From the NCBI GenBank assembly GCA_947496865.1, contig CANMEE010000001.1, positions 1,231,501 to 1,295,500 on the forward strand: DNA of 64,000 nucleotides, read 5' to 3'. This document shows, in pieces, positions 56,860 through 64,000 of the stretch; position 1 is the stretch's first letter, and each line of letters starts with the position of its first letter. Source of the DNA: an uncultured Sphingomonadaceae bacterium (GTDB lineage Bacteria; Pseudomonadota; Alphaproteobacteria; Sphingomonadales; Sphingomonadaceae). The notes under the pieces are model-generated. The model ran no database searches. It was not told where the DNA came from and saw only the letters and a program-made list of their open reading frames with translations. Made by a program: the position numbers and the translations under genes.

Positions 56860-57957
56860 ATGACCAAACCAGAGCCCAAATCCTATATCTCGGCGATTCA
56901 CGCCTATACACCCGGCAAGGCGAAAGCCGATGATGGGCGTGTGCTTGTCAAACTCTCCGCCAATGAAAATCCGCTCGGTTGTAGCGCGGATGCCAGCGCT
57001 GCGCTGGCCGCGCAGGCAAGCCATGTTGCGCGCTATCCCGATCCGGCCAGCCATGCGCTGCGTGCTGCCTTGGCGGATACCTATGAGTTAGAAGCGGATC
57101 GGATCGTCTGCGGCACCGGGTCTGATGAACTGCTGAATCTGGTTGCCGCCGGCTATGCCGGTGTGGGTGACGAGATTATCCACGTCAATTACGGCTTCAT
57201 GGTTTACGAAATTGCGACACGCAAAGTTGGCGCAGAAGTTGTGATGGCGCCGGATGATGATTATGGCACGGACGTGGACGGGCTGCTGGCGCTGGTGACG
57301 CCAAAAACCCGCGTTATCTATCTCGCCAATCCCAATAACCCGACCGGCACGATCACATCTGACAGTGAGATCGAACGCCTGCATGCCGGCCTGCCGGACG
57401 ATGTTGTGCTGGTGCTGGACCAGGCCTATGGCGAATATTTGGGCAATGACGGCACGGCCAGTTTTGAATTGGCGCGGCAGCATGGCAATGTCCTGATCAC
57501 ACGGACTTTCTCAAAAATATACGGCCTTGCGGCCGAACGTATTGGCTGGGCCTATGGACAGCCGCATCTTATCGATACGCTTAACCGGATTCGCGGGCCG
57601 TTTAATGTGACCAGCGCCGGTCAGGCCGCTGCGATTGCGGCGTTGGCAGATCAACAATTTGTCATCCACAGCCGGGAGCATAATGCCAAATGGCGCGAAT
57701 GGATGATGGGCGAGATAGCGGCCCTGTCCAATCACGGTCTGCGCGCCATTCCCTCCGCTGCCAATTTCATCCTAGTTCTGTTTGACGGGGCGGTGAGCGC
57801 GGAAACGGCGGACCGGAAACTGGTCGATGCCGGCTATGTGGTCCGGAGACTGCCAGCACAGGGGCTGGGCCATGCGCTGCGCATCACTATCGGCACTGAG
57901 GAAGAAAATCTCGGTTTCATGGACGCCCTGCGCGCCCTATTGGAAGCCGCCGACTGA
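56860..57957 (+). CDS. hisC: Histidinol-phosphate aminotransferase
   Basis: A 365-residue fold-type I PLP aminotransferase. The N-terminal KLSANENPLGCSADA, DELLNLVAAGYAGVGDEII, VIYLANPNNPTGT, VLVLDQAYGEYLG, and the PLP-Lys motif ITRTFSKIYGLAAERIGWAYG are all present. In alphaproteobacteria this enzyme often also serves phenylpyruvate/aromatic transamination, which fits the tyrC gene overlapping its last base. With hisN elsewhere in the window it could supply histidine synthesis as well. Confidence 0.94.
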   Translation: MTKPEPKSYISAIHAYTPGKAKADDGRVLVKLSANENPLGCSADASAALAAQASHVARYPDPASHALRAALADTYELEADRIVCGTGSDELLNLVAAGYAGVGDEIIHVNYGFMVYEIATRKVGAEVVMAPDDDYGTDVDGLLALVTPKTRVIYLANPNNPTGTITSDSEIERLHAGLPDDVVLVLDQAYGEYLGNDGTASFELARQHGNVLITRTFSKIYGLAAERIGWAYGQPHLIDTLNRIRGPFNVTSAGQAAAIAALADQQFVIHSREHNAKWREWMMGEIAALSNHGLRAIPSAANFILVLFDGAVSAETADRKLVDAGYVVRRLPAQGLGHALRITIGTEEENLGFMDALRALLEAAD

Positions 57958-58865
57958 TGCTGCCTTTTGCGAATATTACGATTATCGGCCTTGGCCTGAT
58001 CGGCTCGTCCATTGCCCATGGCGTGAAGGCAAACATGCCTTCCGCCCGCATTACCGGTTATGATGCAGACCCCACTGTCCGCGCTCGGGTGCAGGAACTG
58101 GGCTTTTGCGATGACGTCGCCGATAGCGCTGGCGCTGCGGTCATTGATGCCGATCTTGTGGTGTTGTGTGTGCCGGTTGGCGCCATGGCGGCAATTGCCG
58201 CTGATATGGCGGAAGATCTTCCGAGGGAGGCGGTAATCAGCGACGTTGGATCATCCAAGGGCAATGTCATCGCCTCGCTGCAAAATGCCCTACCTGACGC
58301 GCGGATCATTCCCGCCCATCCGGTTGCCGGGACGGAACATAGCGGACCGGATGCCGGTTTTGCGACGCTGTTCAACGATCGCTGGTGCATATTGACGCCG
58401 CCCGACGATGCACAGGAAGGCGATGTCGAACGCGTGCGAGCCTTCTGGGAGAAGCTTGGCGCAAATATCGAGATTATGGACGCCAAACATCATGATCTCG
58501 TCCTCGCCGTAACCAGTCACTTGCCACATCTTATTGCCTATACGATTGTCGGTACTGCGTCTGACCTGGAAGATGTTACGCGCAGCGAAGTGATCAAATA
58601 TTCCGCCGGCGGTTTTCGCGATTTCACCCGCATCGCCGCTTCCGACCCGACGATGTGGCGCGACGTGTTCATGTCTAACAAGGACGCGGTGCTGGAAATG
58701 CTCCAACGTTTCTCAGAAGACCTTACCGCGCTGCAACGCGCGATCCGTTGGGACAAAGGCGATGAACTATTTGACCTCTTCACTAAAACCCGGGCGATCC
58801 GCCGCCGGATTATCGAAGAGGGGCAGGATGATGCGGCCCCAGATTTCGGACGAAGTCACGAGTAA
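57957..58865 (+). CDS. Prephenate/arogenate dehydrogenase family protein
   Basis: A 302-residue TyrA/TyrC-type dehydrogenase for tyrosine synthesis. It has the N-terminal IIGLGLIGSSIAHGVKANMPSA NAD-binding loop, VISDVGSSKGNVIASLQNAL, HPVAGTEHSGPDAGFATLF with the catalytic His, LTPPDDAQEGDV, and a C-terminal helical dimerisation domain (VTSHLPHLIAYTIVG, SAGGFRDFTRIAASDPTMWRDVF). It overlaps hisC by one base. The choice between prephenate and arogenate as substrate cannot be made; tyrC-type cyclohexadienyl dehydrogenase is usual in these organisms. Confidence 0.92.
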   Translation: MLPFANITIIGLGLIGSSIAHGVKANMPSARITGYDADPTVRARVQELGFCDDVADSAGAAVIDADLVVLCVPVGAMAAIAADMAEDLPREAVISDVGSSKGNVIASLQNALPDARIIPAHPVAGTEHSGPDAGFATLFNDRWCILTPPDDAQEGDVERVRAFWEKLGANIEIMDAKHHDLVLAVTSHLPHLIAYTIVGTASDLEDVTRSEVIKYSAGGFRDFTRIAASDPTMWRDVFMSNKDAVLEMLQRFSEDLTALQRAIRWDKGDELFDLFTKTRAIRRRIIEEGQDDAAPDFGRSHE

Positions 58866-59296
58866 GAATGAGGGGCAATGCGTTGGAGCAGAGAGTCAAA
58901 GCCTTCAATATCTTCCTCACTCCAGCGATCTTGAAAAACATCAGCCGACATGCGGTTTAAAGTCGCAAAAGCTTCGTTCAGTCGCTCTTCGCCGCTGGGT
59001 GTCAGCGTGACATAGGCCAGCCGTGCGTCCCGTGCATCCGCTTCCCGCGCGATCATACCGATTTTTTCAAGCGGCAAAGTCATACGAGTAACGGTGGAGG
59101 GGTTAACGTGAAGCCTTTTTGCCAGATCAACTCTGCTCAATTTGGATCCCGGCGCTCTCTGCACATAAAGCATCAGCAGCAATTCTTTGAGGGCAAGGCC
59201 ATGCACGGCCGATAATGCACCCGTGAAGCGTTCTTCAAGAATGGCATTGGCGCGAAATATGCCGAGGACGGCATTTGAGGATGAATCAGTCATCAT
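58856..59296 (-). CDS. MarR-family transcriptional regulator
   Basis: About 146 residues from the ATG at 59296 (another ATG follows at 59293; the frame extends to 59338). The winged helix runs about 45-110 with SKLSRVDLAKRLHVNPSTVTRMTLPLEKIG, then EADARDARLAYVTLTPSGEERL, the MarR-typical recognition helix and wing. Terminal helices give the dimer. It reads towards tyrC, their ends overlapping by 10 bases. Divergent from the small repeat protein at 59447, which it may regulate; the effector is unknown. Confidence 0.88.
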   Translation of the reverse strand: MMTDSSSNAVLGIFRANAILEERFTGALSAVHGLALKELLLMLYVQRAPGSKLSRVDLAKRLHVNPSTVTRMTLPLEKIGMIAREADARDARLAYVTLTPSGEERLNEAFATLNRMSADVFQDRWSEEDIEGFDSLLQRIAPHSYS

Positions 59297-59446
59297 TCCA
59301 TTGAGCATATTATCATTGCATATGCAAACATATAACAAATTAAATCAAACTATATCAGATATACGCCTTTTTATCAGCCCCTTTACGGGCTATCATTGTT
59401 GTTCTAGATTTGTCTTTGGGTCGCTCAGTTTGTAGCGAGAGATAGA

Positions 59447-59593
59447 ATGACAAACGACCGCAAGGACCAGAACGAACAATCCGATAGACGGAAATCAGAC
59501 CGCCGCTTAGTCGATGATCCGGACTATAAAGGGCCTGATCGTCGCAAAGGAGAGCGCCGGCAAGGGGATCGCAGAAGCACGAAGCGAGACTAA
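59447..59593 (+). CDS. Short Arg/Asp-rich repeat protein (48 residues)
   Basis: A small open frame of 48 codons, strikingly polar: it carries repeated DRR elements (SDRRKSDRR, then GPDRRKGERRQGDRR), with no hydrophobic stretch. It may therefore be an intrinsically disordered nucleic-acid- or phosphate-binding peptide. A possible ribosome binding site (GAGAGATAG) stands just upstream. The DUF1304 gene starts 27 bases after its stop, so it may be co-transcribed. I do not recognise the family; similar DRRxGERR segments occur at the start of some signalling proteins. Confidence 0.5.
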   Translation: MTNDRKDQNEQSDRRKSDRRLVDDPDYKGPDRRKGERRQGDRRSTKRD

Positions 59594-59619
59594 TCAACCC
59601 TTATGAGGAGAGCCGCAAG

Positions 59620-60000
59620 ATGCAAAGAATGGCGACGATATTAATCGGACTGATTGCCGTGCTGCACCTCTATATCGCATGGTTTGAAATATTCGCCTGG
59701 ACCACGCAGGGGCCAAAAGTCTTCTCGGTTTTGCCTGCTGATTTGTTCGAGCCGACTCAATCTATGGCGGCCAATCAGGGTTTGTATAACGGCTTTCTCG
59801 CCATCGGCCTCTTATGGTCGCTATTCATCAAGAATGAGGAATGGCGTTTCAAGGTCGCAACATGTTTTCTATTATTTGTCGCCGTTGCAGGCATTTTTGG
59901 CGCTGTGACCGTGTCCCAGACGATATTGTTCGTGCAGACGGTTCCGGCCGCCATAGCCTTGGTTTTTGCGTATCTGCGTTACAGCCGCCTGACCGTATAG
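59620..60000 (+). CDS. DUF1304 family membrane protein
   Basis: A 126-residue protein with about four membrane helices (ILIGLIAVLHLYIAWFEIF, GLYNGFLAIGLLWSLFI, FKVATCFLLFVAVAGIFGAV, TVPAAIALVFAYLRY). The sequence fits DUF1304 (the HLYIAWFE start and the SMAANQGLYNGFLA middle). Function is unknown. A GAGGAG-type ribosome binding site is at about 59603-59608. It converges with the MBL hydrolase gene: their stop codons are adjacent. Confidence 0.85.
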   Translation: MQRMATILIGLIAVLHLYIAWFEIFAWTTQGPKVFSVLPADLFEPTQSMAANQGLYNGFLAIGLLWSLFIKNEEWRFKVATCFLLFVAVAGIFGAVTVSQTILFVQTVPAAIALVFAYLRYSRLTV

Positions 60001-60663
60001 TTATCGCGCCGCCAAAACGTCATCGGCGACAAAGGCATTGGTTTTTCGCTCATAGCCAAATTGGCTGGTTGGTCCATGGCCGGGAATGAAGGTGACGTCA
60101 TCGCCTAAGGGCCAGAGTTTCTGGGTGATCGCGTCAATTAAGTCTTGATGATTGCCGCGCGGAAAGTCGGTGCGGCCAATAGAGCCTTGAAAAATGACGT
60201 CACCGACAACGGCAAGCTTGGAGGGCCCGTGATAGAAAATCACATGGCCCGGCGTATGGCCCGGGCAATGAATGACGTCGAGCACCAAATCACCGACGGT
60301 GACCTGATCACCATCATTTAGCCAGCGATCCGGTTCAAAGCTTTTGGCTTCCATACCGTAACGCGCGCCGTCGCCGTCCAGTTTCTCTATCCAAAACAGA
60401 TCATCTTTATGCGGGCCTTCGATCGGCAGGCCTAGCTCTTCGGCGAGCATCCCGGCCTGTCCGCAATGGTCGAGATGACCGTGGGTGATGATAATTTTTT
60501 CCAGATCGACCCCATGTTCTGCCACAGCTGCCTTGAGCCGCGACAAGTCGCCGCCAGGATCGCTCAGCGCTGCCTTATTGGTTTTGGTGCACCATAGGAG
60601 CGTGCAATTTTGTTGGAGCGGCGTGACCGGAATGATCACGGCCTTTAAGGGTGCTTCTGTCAT
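60001..60663 (-). CDS. MBL-fold metallo-hydrolase (glyoxalase II-like)
   Basis: A 220-residue metallo-beta-lactamase-fold hydrolase. The metal-binding motif HGHLDH (His61, His63, Asp65, His66) is followed by a further ligand set in IHCPGHTPGHVIFYHG and a terminal HGPTSQFGYER. The length is that of short YcbL/hydroxyacylglutathione hydrolase-like proteins, which usually lack the C-terminal domain of GloB. A thioester or lactone hydrolase role is likely. No partner gene indicates the substrate. Confidence 0.9.
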   Translation of the reverse strand: MTEAPLKAVIIPVTPLQQNCTLLWCTKTNKAALSDPGGDLSRLKAAVAEHGVDLEKIIITHGHLDHCGQAGMLAEELGLPIEGPHKDDLFWIEKLDGDGARYGMEAKSFEPDRWLNDGDQVTVGDLVLDVIHCPGHTPGHVIFYHGPSKLAVVGDVIFQGSIGRTDFPRGNHQDLIDAITQKLWPLGDDVTFIPGHGPTSQFGYERKTNAFVADDVLAAR

Positions 60664-60745
60664 AGGAAGCTATTTGGCGGCGGGATTGCAAAGTTGCAAG
60701 GTTTGAATGGTTCCTCTGTTTGATAGCAGTCGCTGGTTCAGACAT

Positions 60746-62149
60746 CTAAAGGGTCTGGATGCTGCCGGCCCCATCGCTCGAAAGAAATTCCCGGATATGG
60801 GCTACAAATAGTTCAGAGCTATGCTCTCTCCCAAGCAAAAGATGGTTGTCGGTCGGTAGCGTAACAAACTCTGCGCCGCTGATGTGGCTGGCCAGTTCCG
60901 CCCCATTGGCCACCGGAACGCGATGATCTCCACGCGCGTGCATTACCAATGTAGGGCATTGGATTTGGCTGAGGCGATCGCGCACATCAATGTCTGCAAA
61001 GGTTTCCAGAAAGCGGGCAGCATTGGCGGCAGACACTGTTTTCCGTTGAAATTCGTCAAACGCTATTCTTTCTGCGTCGGTCGCGGAAGGAATAAGTGCC
61101 CTGGAAAATAAGTTGCGATAGCTCGAATCGTCGCGATCCCATCCGTTGGCAACCAGCGTGATCAGCGCTTCTCGCTCGGCCCGAACTTCGGCGGTATTGT
61201 CGTCGACGCGCCAACCTGCAGCATAGCCGCCCCATAAGATCAGATGACTGACACGATCGGGGTTTTGCACCGCATATTCAATCGCAACAGCCGCGCCTTG
61301 TGATATGCCCAGCAGAGGAAAGCGCTCTACACCGCTTTGCGCAACCACAGTTTCAAGATCCGTCACGAAAGCTGCAAACCCGAGATTAACGGCGTCCCAA
61401 TCGGACATCCCGTTACCCCGTTCATCATAGCGGATCAGACTATGGTCCCGTGCCAGTTCTTGCAGCAAGGGCGACCAAACCTCACTGTCCCAATCCAATT
61501 CAAGATGGTTGAGCCAGTTGGCCGCTTTGACCAAAGGTGGTCCTGATCCGATGCGTGCCCAAGCAATGCGGGTGCCGTCGGTCGCATGGGTAAAGCCAAT
61601 TTTTTGCCGCGCAAGATGCAATTGTCCCGGTTTTTCGAGAGGAGCGCCGGTTCGTGCACCTAAATCCGGTAGCAATTGCGTGCGCAATGCTTCCGCCTCT
61701 TCGCGCATCATGGTCAACCAAGCCTGATAAGAGGCGTGGTCGGGCAGATCGAGCCCAGCCAGCAGCGGTTGATCGAGAGCCGCACGCAGGTCCGCAAATT
61801 CCTGTCCTGCCAGCTCTTCGTCGCGCTGCGCGCATTCGGTTGCATATTTATAGTCTATTTTTACGGCAACGGGTTCGAACCGAACCCATTCCCGGTCGGC
61901 GACGATCCGCTCGGCCCCCGGTTCGTTGAGTAATCGGCGTAATTTCCATATTGCGGATCTCAGCGCGCCTCTCGGATCATCTGGCCCTTCCCAGAACAGA
62001 TCGCATAGCCGTTCGCGATGCTGAGGCTTTCTCGTTAGCACCAGCAATGCCAGCATCGCACGCGCTTTGCGCGAAGCAGGCAATTTTAGCGGGTTACTTT
62101 TGCGGCGGACAGACAAACCGCCGAGTACGTCAATTTCCAGGTCGATCAT
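60746..62149 (-). CDS. SARP/OmpR-like DNA-binding domain fused to an alpha/beta hydrolase
   Basis: A 467-residue two-part protein. Residues 1-95 resemble the winged-helix of BTAD/SARP activators (LGGLSVRRKSNPLKLPASRKARAMLALL, GALRSAIWKLRRLLNEPG); 95-160 looks like the following bacterial transcriptional activator helices. From about 185 an alpha/beta hydrolase domain runs to the end: LIRYDERGNGMSD, nucleophile Ser283 in LLGISQGAAVA, Asp408 in HARGDHRVP and His436 in TDNHLLLG, the full triad. The combination suggests a ligand-sensing or hydrolysing transcription factor, perhaps reading a lactone or ester. Target genes may be divergent, such as the UrcA gene. The function is inference. Confidence 0.82.
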   Translation of the reverse strand: MIDLEIDVLGGLSVRRKSNPLKLPASRKARAMLALLVLTRKPQHRERLCDLFWEGPDDPRGALRSAIWKLRRLLNEPGAERIVADREWVRFEPVAVKIDYKYATECAQRDEELAGQEFADLRAALDQPLLAGLDLPDHASYQAWLTMMREEAEALRTQLLPDLGARTGAPLEKPGQLHLARQKIGFTHATDGTRIAWARIGSGPPLVKAANWLNHLELDWDSEVWSPLLQELARDHSLIRYDERGNGMSDWDAVNLGFAAFVTDLETVVAQSGVERFPLLGISQGAAVAIEYAVQNPDRVSHLILWGGYAAGWRVDDNTAEVRAEREALITLVANGWDRDDSSYRNLFSRALIPSATDAERIAFDEFQRKTVSAANAARFLETFADIDVRDRLSQIQCPTLVMHARGDHRVPVANGAELASHISGAEFVTLPTDNHLLLGREHSSELFVAHIREFLSSDGAGSIQTL

Positions 62150-62377
62150 AACTACTCCGTTACTCGCCCCCGAGAGACTCTTTGGTCCGTATTTTTGCAG
62201 CTGCTGTGATCATCACCACAGATGGTGGATGAGCCATTTTACAATTTAACGCTGCCCAAAGAAAAAACAACGGAAATGACATGCCCATGAACATGCTGCG
62301 TGACACGCAGGACTACCATTGGGAGCGCTCTTATTGAAAGTTTGTTCAACTTCCAAAACCAATAGAAGGAAAGAATA

Positions 62378-62752
62378 ATGTCACTTTCTCCATATATGTT
62401 TCGCCGACGACGAAGGCGAGGATCAACTCTAAGCTGTGCCGTTCTTGCGACGGCAATGCTATCGATGACCATTATTGCTTTCATGCCATCTTCGGCATCT
62501 GCAAAAGTCTCTGAACCTGTTACCCAATTGGTGCGCTATGGTGATTTGAACCTAACCAGCGATATGGATGTGGCGCGGTTGCATCGACGGATCAGCCGCG
62601 CAGCAAAGAGCCTATGTTCCCAGCCGGGCATTGCTGCCGATATTTTAAAACTTCAAATCAACGATTGTGTTAATGAGACGAAGGCAAGAGCCTTGCGTAA
62701 TCTCGAGCAAAAAATTGCGATGGCGACTGCAACTGCGCGGTCGCAAAACTGA
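62378..62752 (+). CDS. UrcA family exported protein
   Basis: A 124-residue protein with a poly-Arg start (RRRRRR) followed by a hydrophobic signal (CAVLATAMLSMTIIAF) and a likely cleavage after SASAK. The mature part matches UrcA: YGDLNLTSDMDVARLHRRISRAAKSLC, then INDCVNETKARALRNL, with two conserved cysteines probably disulphide bonded. UrcA-type proteins are common in sphingomonads and of unknown function. A ribosome binding site AGAAGGAAAG precedes the ATG. A rho-independent terminator follows. Confidence 0.87.
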   Translation: MSLSPYMFRRRRRRGSTLSCAVLATAMLSMTIIAFMPSSASAKVSEPVTQLVRYGDLNLTSDMDVARLHRRISRAAKSLCSQPGIAADILKLQINDCVNETKARALRNLEQKIAMATATARSQN

Positions 62753-62823
62753 AGATATATTTATCACACGACCCTGACGACCTCATGCAGGAACAAACAG
62801 CCTTGCTGTTTCTCCCGCCAACT

Positions 62824-62853
62824 GGGGCTGCATGAAAGTGCAGCCCCATTTTT
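62824..62853 (+). terminator. Rho-independent terminator after the UrcA gene
   Basis: GGGGCTGCA, tgaaag, TGCAGCCCC followed by ATTTTT: a perfect nine-base stem with a T-tract, 70 bases after the stop. It ends the UrcA transcript before the LuxR-type gene. Confidence 0.88.
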
Positions 62854-62904
62854 CAAACCCCGTTCTGACGCGGGTCGCCGTTCGGTCCATTGAAAAGGTA
62901 ATTT

Positions 62905-63198
62905 ATGATGTTGCAGCCGCTCGCATTGATTAACGATCCGGTACTTACACCCAGAGAAATCGAGATATTAGAATATGTTACACTAGGGCTGTCAGCAAAG
63001 GAAGTAGCGCGGCACGTTGCCATATCTCCGCGCACCGTTGAACGACATGTCGAAAATGTCCGATTGAAGCTGCGGGCGAAAAACCGCGCACATATGGTTG
63101 CTTGCGCTGTAAGGGCCGGTTTATTGACCGTCAGTGGCGGGCAGCCGCGCGGCATATTCAAGCGTGGTTCTAGCCGAAGGAACATGGAAAGCGTGTAA
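62905..63198 (+). CDS. Solo LuxR-type helix-turn-helix regulator
   Basis: A 97-residue stand-alone GerE/LuxR DNA-binding domain (LTPREIEILEYVTLGLSAKEVARHVAISPRTVERHVENVRLKLRAKNRAHMVACAV, spanning about 14-70). The receiver or autoinducer domain is absent, so it must act as a partner or an effector-free repressor/activator. The C-terminal 25 residues are basic and unstructured. It lies just past the UrcA terminator and converges with the S24 repressor gene. Confidence 0.88.
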   Translation: MMLQPLALINDPVLTPREIEILEYVTLGLSAKEVARHVAISPRTVERHVENVRLKLRAKNRAHMVACAVRAGLLTVSGGQPRGIFKRGSSRRNMESV

Positions 63199-63233
63199 GC
63201 GGGTAGCGCTTATTGCTGCGGTTTCATGACGAT

Positions 63234-63893
63234 TTAAAGCCGTCGACCGGTCCATATTACCCGGCCGATGATATTCACCTCTCGTGGTTCTACATCATCC
63301 CAATTGGGATAGCGCTCATTATCGCTGCGGATGGATAGTTTTCCCGACGGGCGCAGCGCGAGACGTTTCACCAACAGGACATCGTCCATGCGCAGGACAT
63401 AAATACCGTCCCGCAGGGGCCGTTCGGCCGCGCTGTGATCGACCATGATATCATCGCCGTCGCATAAAGTGGGATCCATCGAGTCGCCATCGACCGAGAT
63501 CAGCGATAATTGGGCTGGATCCGTGCCGAGTTGCTTCAGCCATTTGGCGCCAAAGGCCATAGTGTCTTGTGCCGCCTCATCATCCGCGAGCGATCCCGGT
63601 CCGGCGGATGCACCCAGCGCCAGCTGTTTGATTCGCACCATGTGCCCCATAGTCTGCACCGCGCTGTTTTGCGCGGTTGTCGGCATCGCTGCGCCCAATA
63701 GTCGCTCATCAACCGCATAAAATTCCGCCAGCTTTCTGCGATCCTCTTCATCCAGTTTCTTGGGTGTGCCGCGTTTTATAAATTGCTGGATATAGGCCGG
63801 ATTTTTGCCGAGCATCCGCGACAGAGATGAAAAATCATCGCCGTTTTTCCGGATCAATTGCTCCAAATTCGCGCGTGGATCATGGTTGGACAT
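63234..63893 (-). CDS. S24-family (LexA/CI-like) transcriptional regulator
   Basis: A 219-residue repressor from the ATG at 63893; the upstream extension to 63947 would run through its own operator-like sites. The N-terminal HTH-like part (1-60) is followed by a linker containing ASAGPG, then the S24 serine-peptidase-like domain with catalytic Ser138 (VDGDSMDPTLCDGD) and Lys176 (LLVKRLALR), and a final NIIGRVIWTGRRL. The Ser/Lys dyad suggests RecA-stimulated self-cleavage as in LexA or CI, but the cleavage site is not clear. Three palindromes upstream suggest autoregulation. It is likely an SOS- or prophage-type regulator; no phage genes lie in the window. Confidence 0.88.
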   Translation of the reverse strand: MSNHDPRANLEQLIRKNGDDFSSLSRMLGKNPAYIQQFIKRGTPKKLDEEDRRKLAEFYAVDERLLGAAMPTTAQNSAVQTMGHMVRIKQLALGASAGPGSLADDEAAQDTMAFGAKWLKQLGTDPAQLSLISVDGDSMDPTLCDGDDIMVDHSAAERPLRDGIYVLRMDDVLLVKRLALRPSGKLSIRSDNERYPNWDDVEPREVNIIGRVIWTGRRL

Positions 63894-63947
63894 GGTTTTC
63901 CCTTTGAGCCTCTCCCTGATCATATTCTTAATGGCCGAAAATGGCAA

Positions 63948-64000
63948 TAGGAAATATCCTAGACATGTAGGAAATTACATTTCAAATAGGATTTACCCTA
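63948..64000. promoter_or_regulatory. Three operator-like palindromes upstream of the S24 gene
   Basis: TAGGAAATATCCTA (63948-63961), TGTAGGAAATTACA (63966-63979) and TAGGATTTACCCTA (63987-64000). They share a TAGG/CCTA-type core, the first being a perfect five-base-arm palindrome around AATA. They begin 55 bases upstream of the repressor start codon. Regular placement suggests binding by the repressor itself; this is inference. Confidence 0.6.

Noticed and set aside
62200..62340. CTGTG..CACAG hairpin in the gap between the BTAD-hydrolase and UrcA genes
   Set aside because: A five-base stem with no T-tract or conserved context; no role can be supported.
1..64000. CRISPR arrays, insertion sequences, integrases, rRNA
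   Set aside because: No regularly spaced direct repeats, transposase or integrase proteins, or rRNA signatures were found anywhere in the window.

Overview
The window reads as chromosome of an alphaproteobacterium, most likely a marine or aquatic member of the Sphingomonadales (Sphingorhabdus/Parasphingorhabdus/Sphingopyxis type). I infer this from the mixture of genes: an EPS-associated MarR-type regulator, an EipA (DUF1134) envelope protein, a UrcA protein, hisC-tyrC next to metX-metW, and sphingomonad-like GTTAG..CTGAGC..GTCGAAG hairpin repeats. This is recognition from memory, not a database result.

Region 1 (about 0.2-31.9 kb) is one large surface-polysaccharide locus, visibly more A/T-rich than the rest. 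It opens with a small winged-helix regulator, followed by UDP-ManNAcA synthesis (wecB, wecC). Next is a pseudaminic-acid type pathway: pseB, pseC, a cytidylyltransferase fused to an aldo/keto reductase, an SDR, pseG, a formyltransferase in place of the usual PseH acetyltransferase, and pseI. After these come a flippase, a PhyH-type dioxygenase, a hexapeptide acyltransferase, a capsule-type transferase, a Wzy-like polymerase, an asparagine-synthase-like amidotransferase, a bi-domain dehydrogenase, a heparinase II/III-family protein, a GT4 glycosyltransferase and an epimerase/phosphosugar-transferase hybrid that probably starts the lipid-linked repeat unit. On the opposite strand follow an exported protein of unknown role, a Wzc-like tyrosine autokinase, a Wza-like lipoprotein, an O-antigen ligase/polymerase-family protein and a Tat-signal beta-helix protein. 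Together they can make nucleotide sugars, assemble and modify a repeat unit, flip it, polymerise it and export it.

Region 2 (about 31.9-32.5 kb) is a gene-poor boundary that ends at a tRNA-Ser(GCT) gene. Beyond it the sequence becomes ordinary, denser and more G/C-rich.

Region 3 (32.8-64 kb) is mostly housekeeping: eipA; riboflavin genes ribE/ribD; a TonB protein; gltX and nadE; a LytTR regulator; prs; hisN; rpmI-rplT-pheS-pheT; prfC; a SLC13 permease; an S9 peptidase; metX-metW; hisC-tyrC. Its right end (58.8-64 kb) is regulatory and accessory: a MarR regulator, a 48-residue Arg/Asp-rich repeat protein, a DUF1304 protein, an MBL hydrolase, a SARP-like DNA-binding domain fused to an alpha/beta hydrolase, a UrcA protein, a solo LuxR-type HTH protein and an S24 repressor with three operator-like palindromes upstream.

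The strongest candidate for new biology is the nonulosonic-acid cassette at 3.0-10.6 kb. It has a formyltransferase where PseH is expected, a CMP-transferase/aldo-keto reductase fusion with an intact catalytic tetrad, and an extra SDR. Together these predict an N-formylated and possibly further reduced or epimerised pseudaminic acid.
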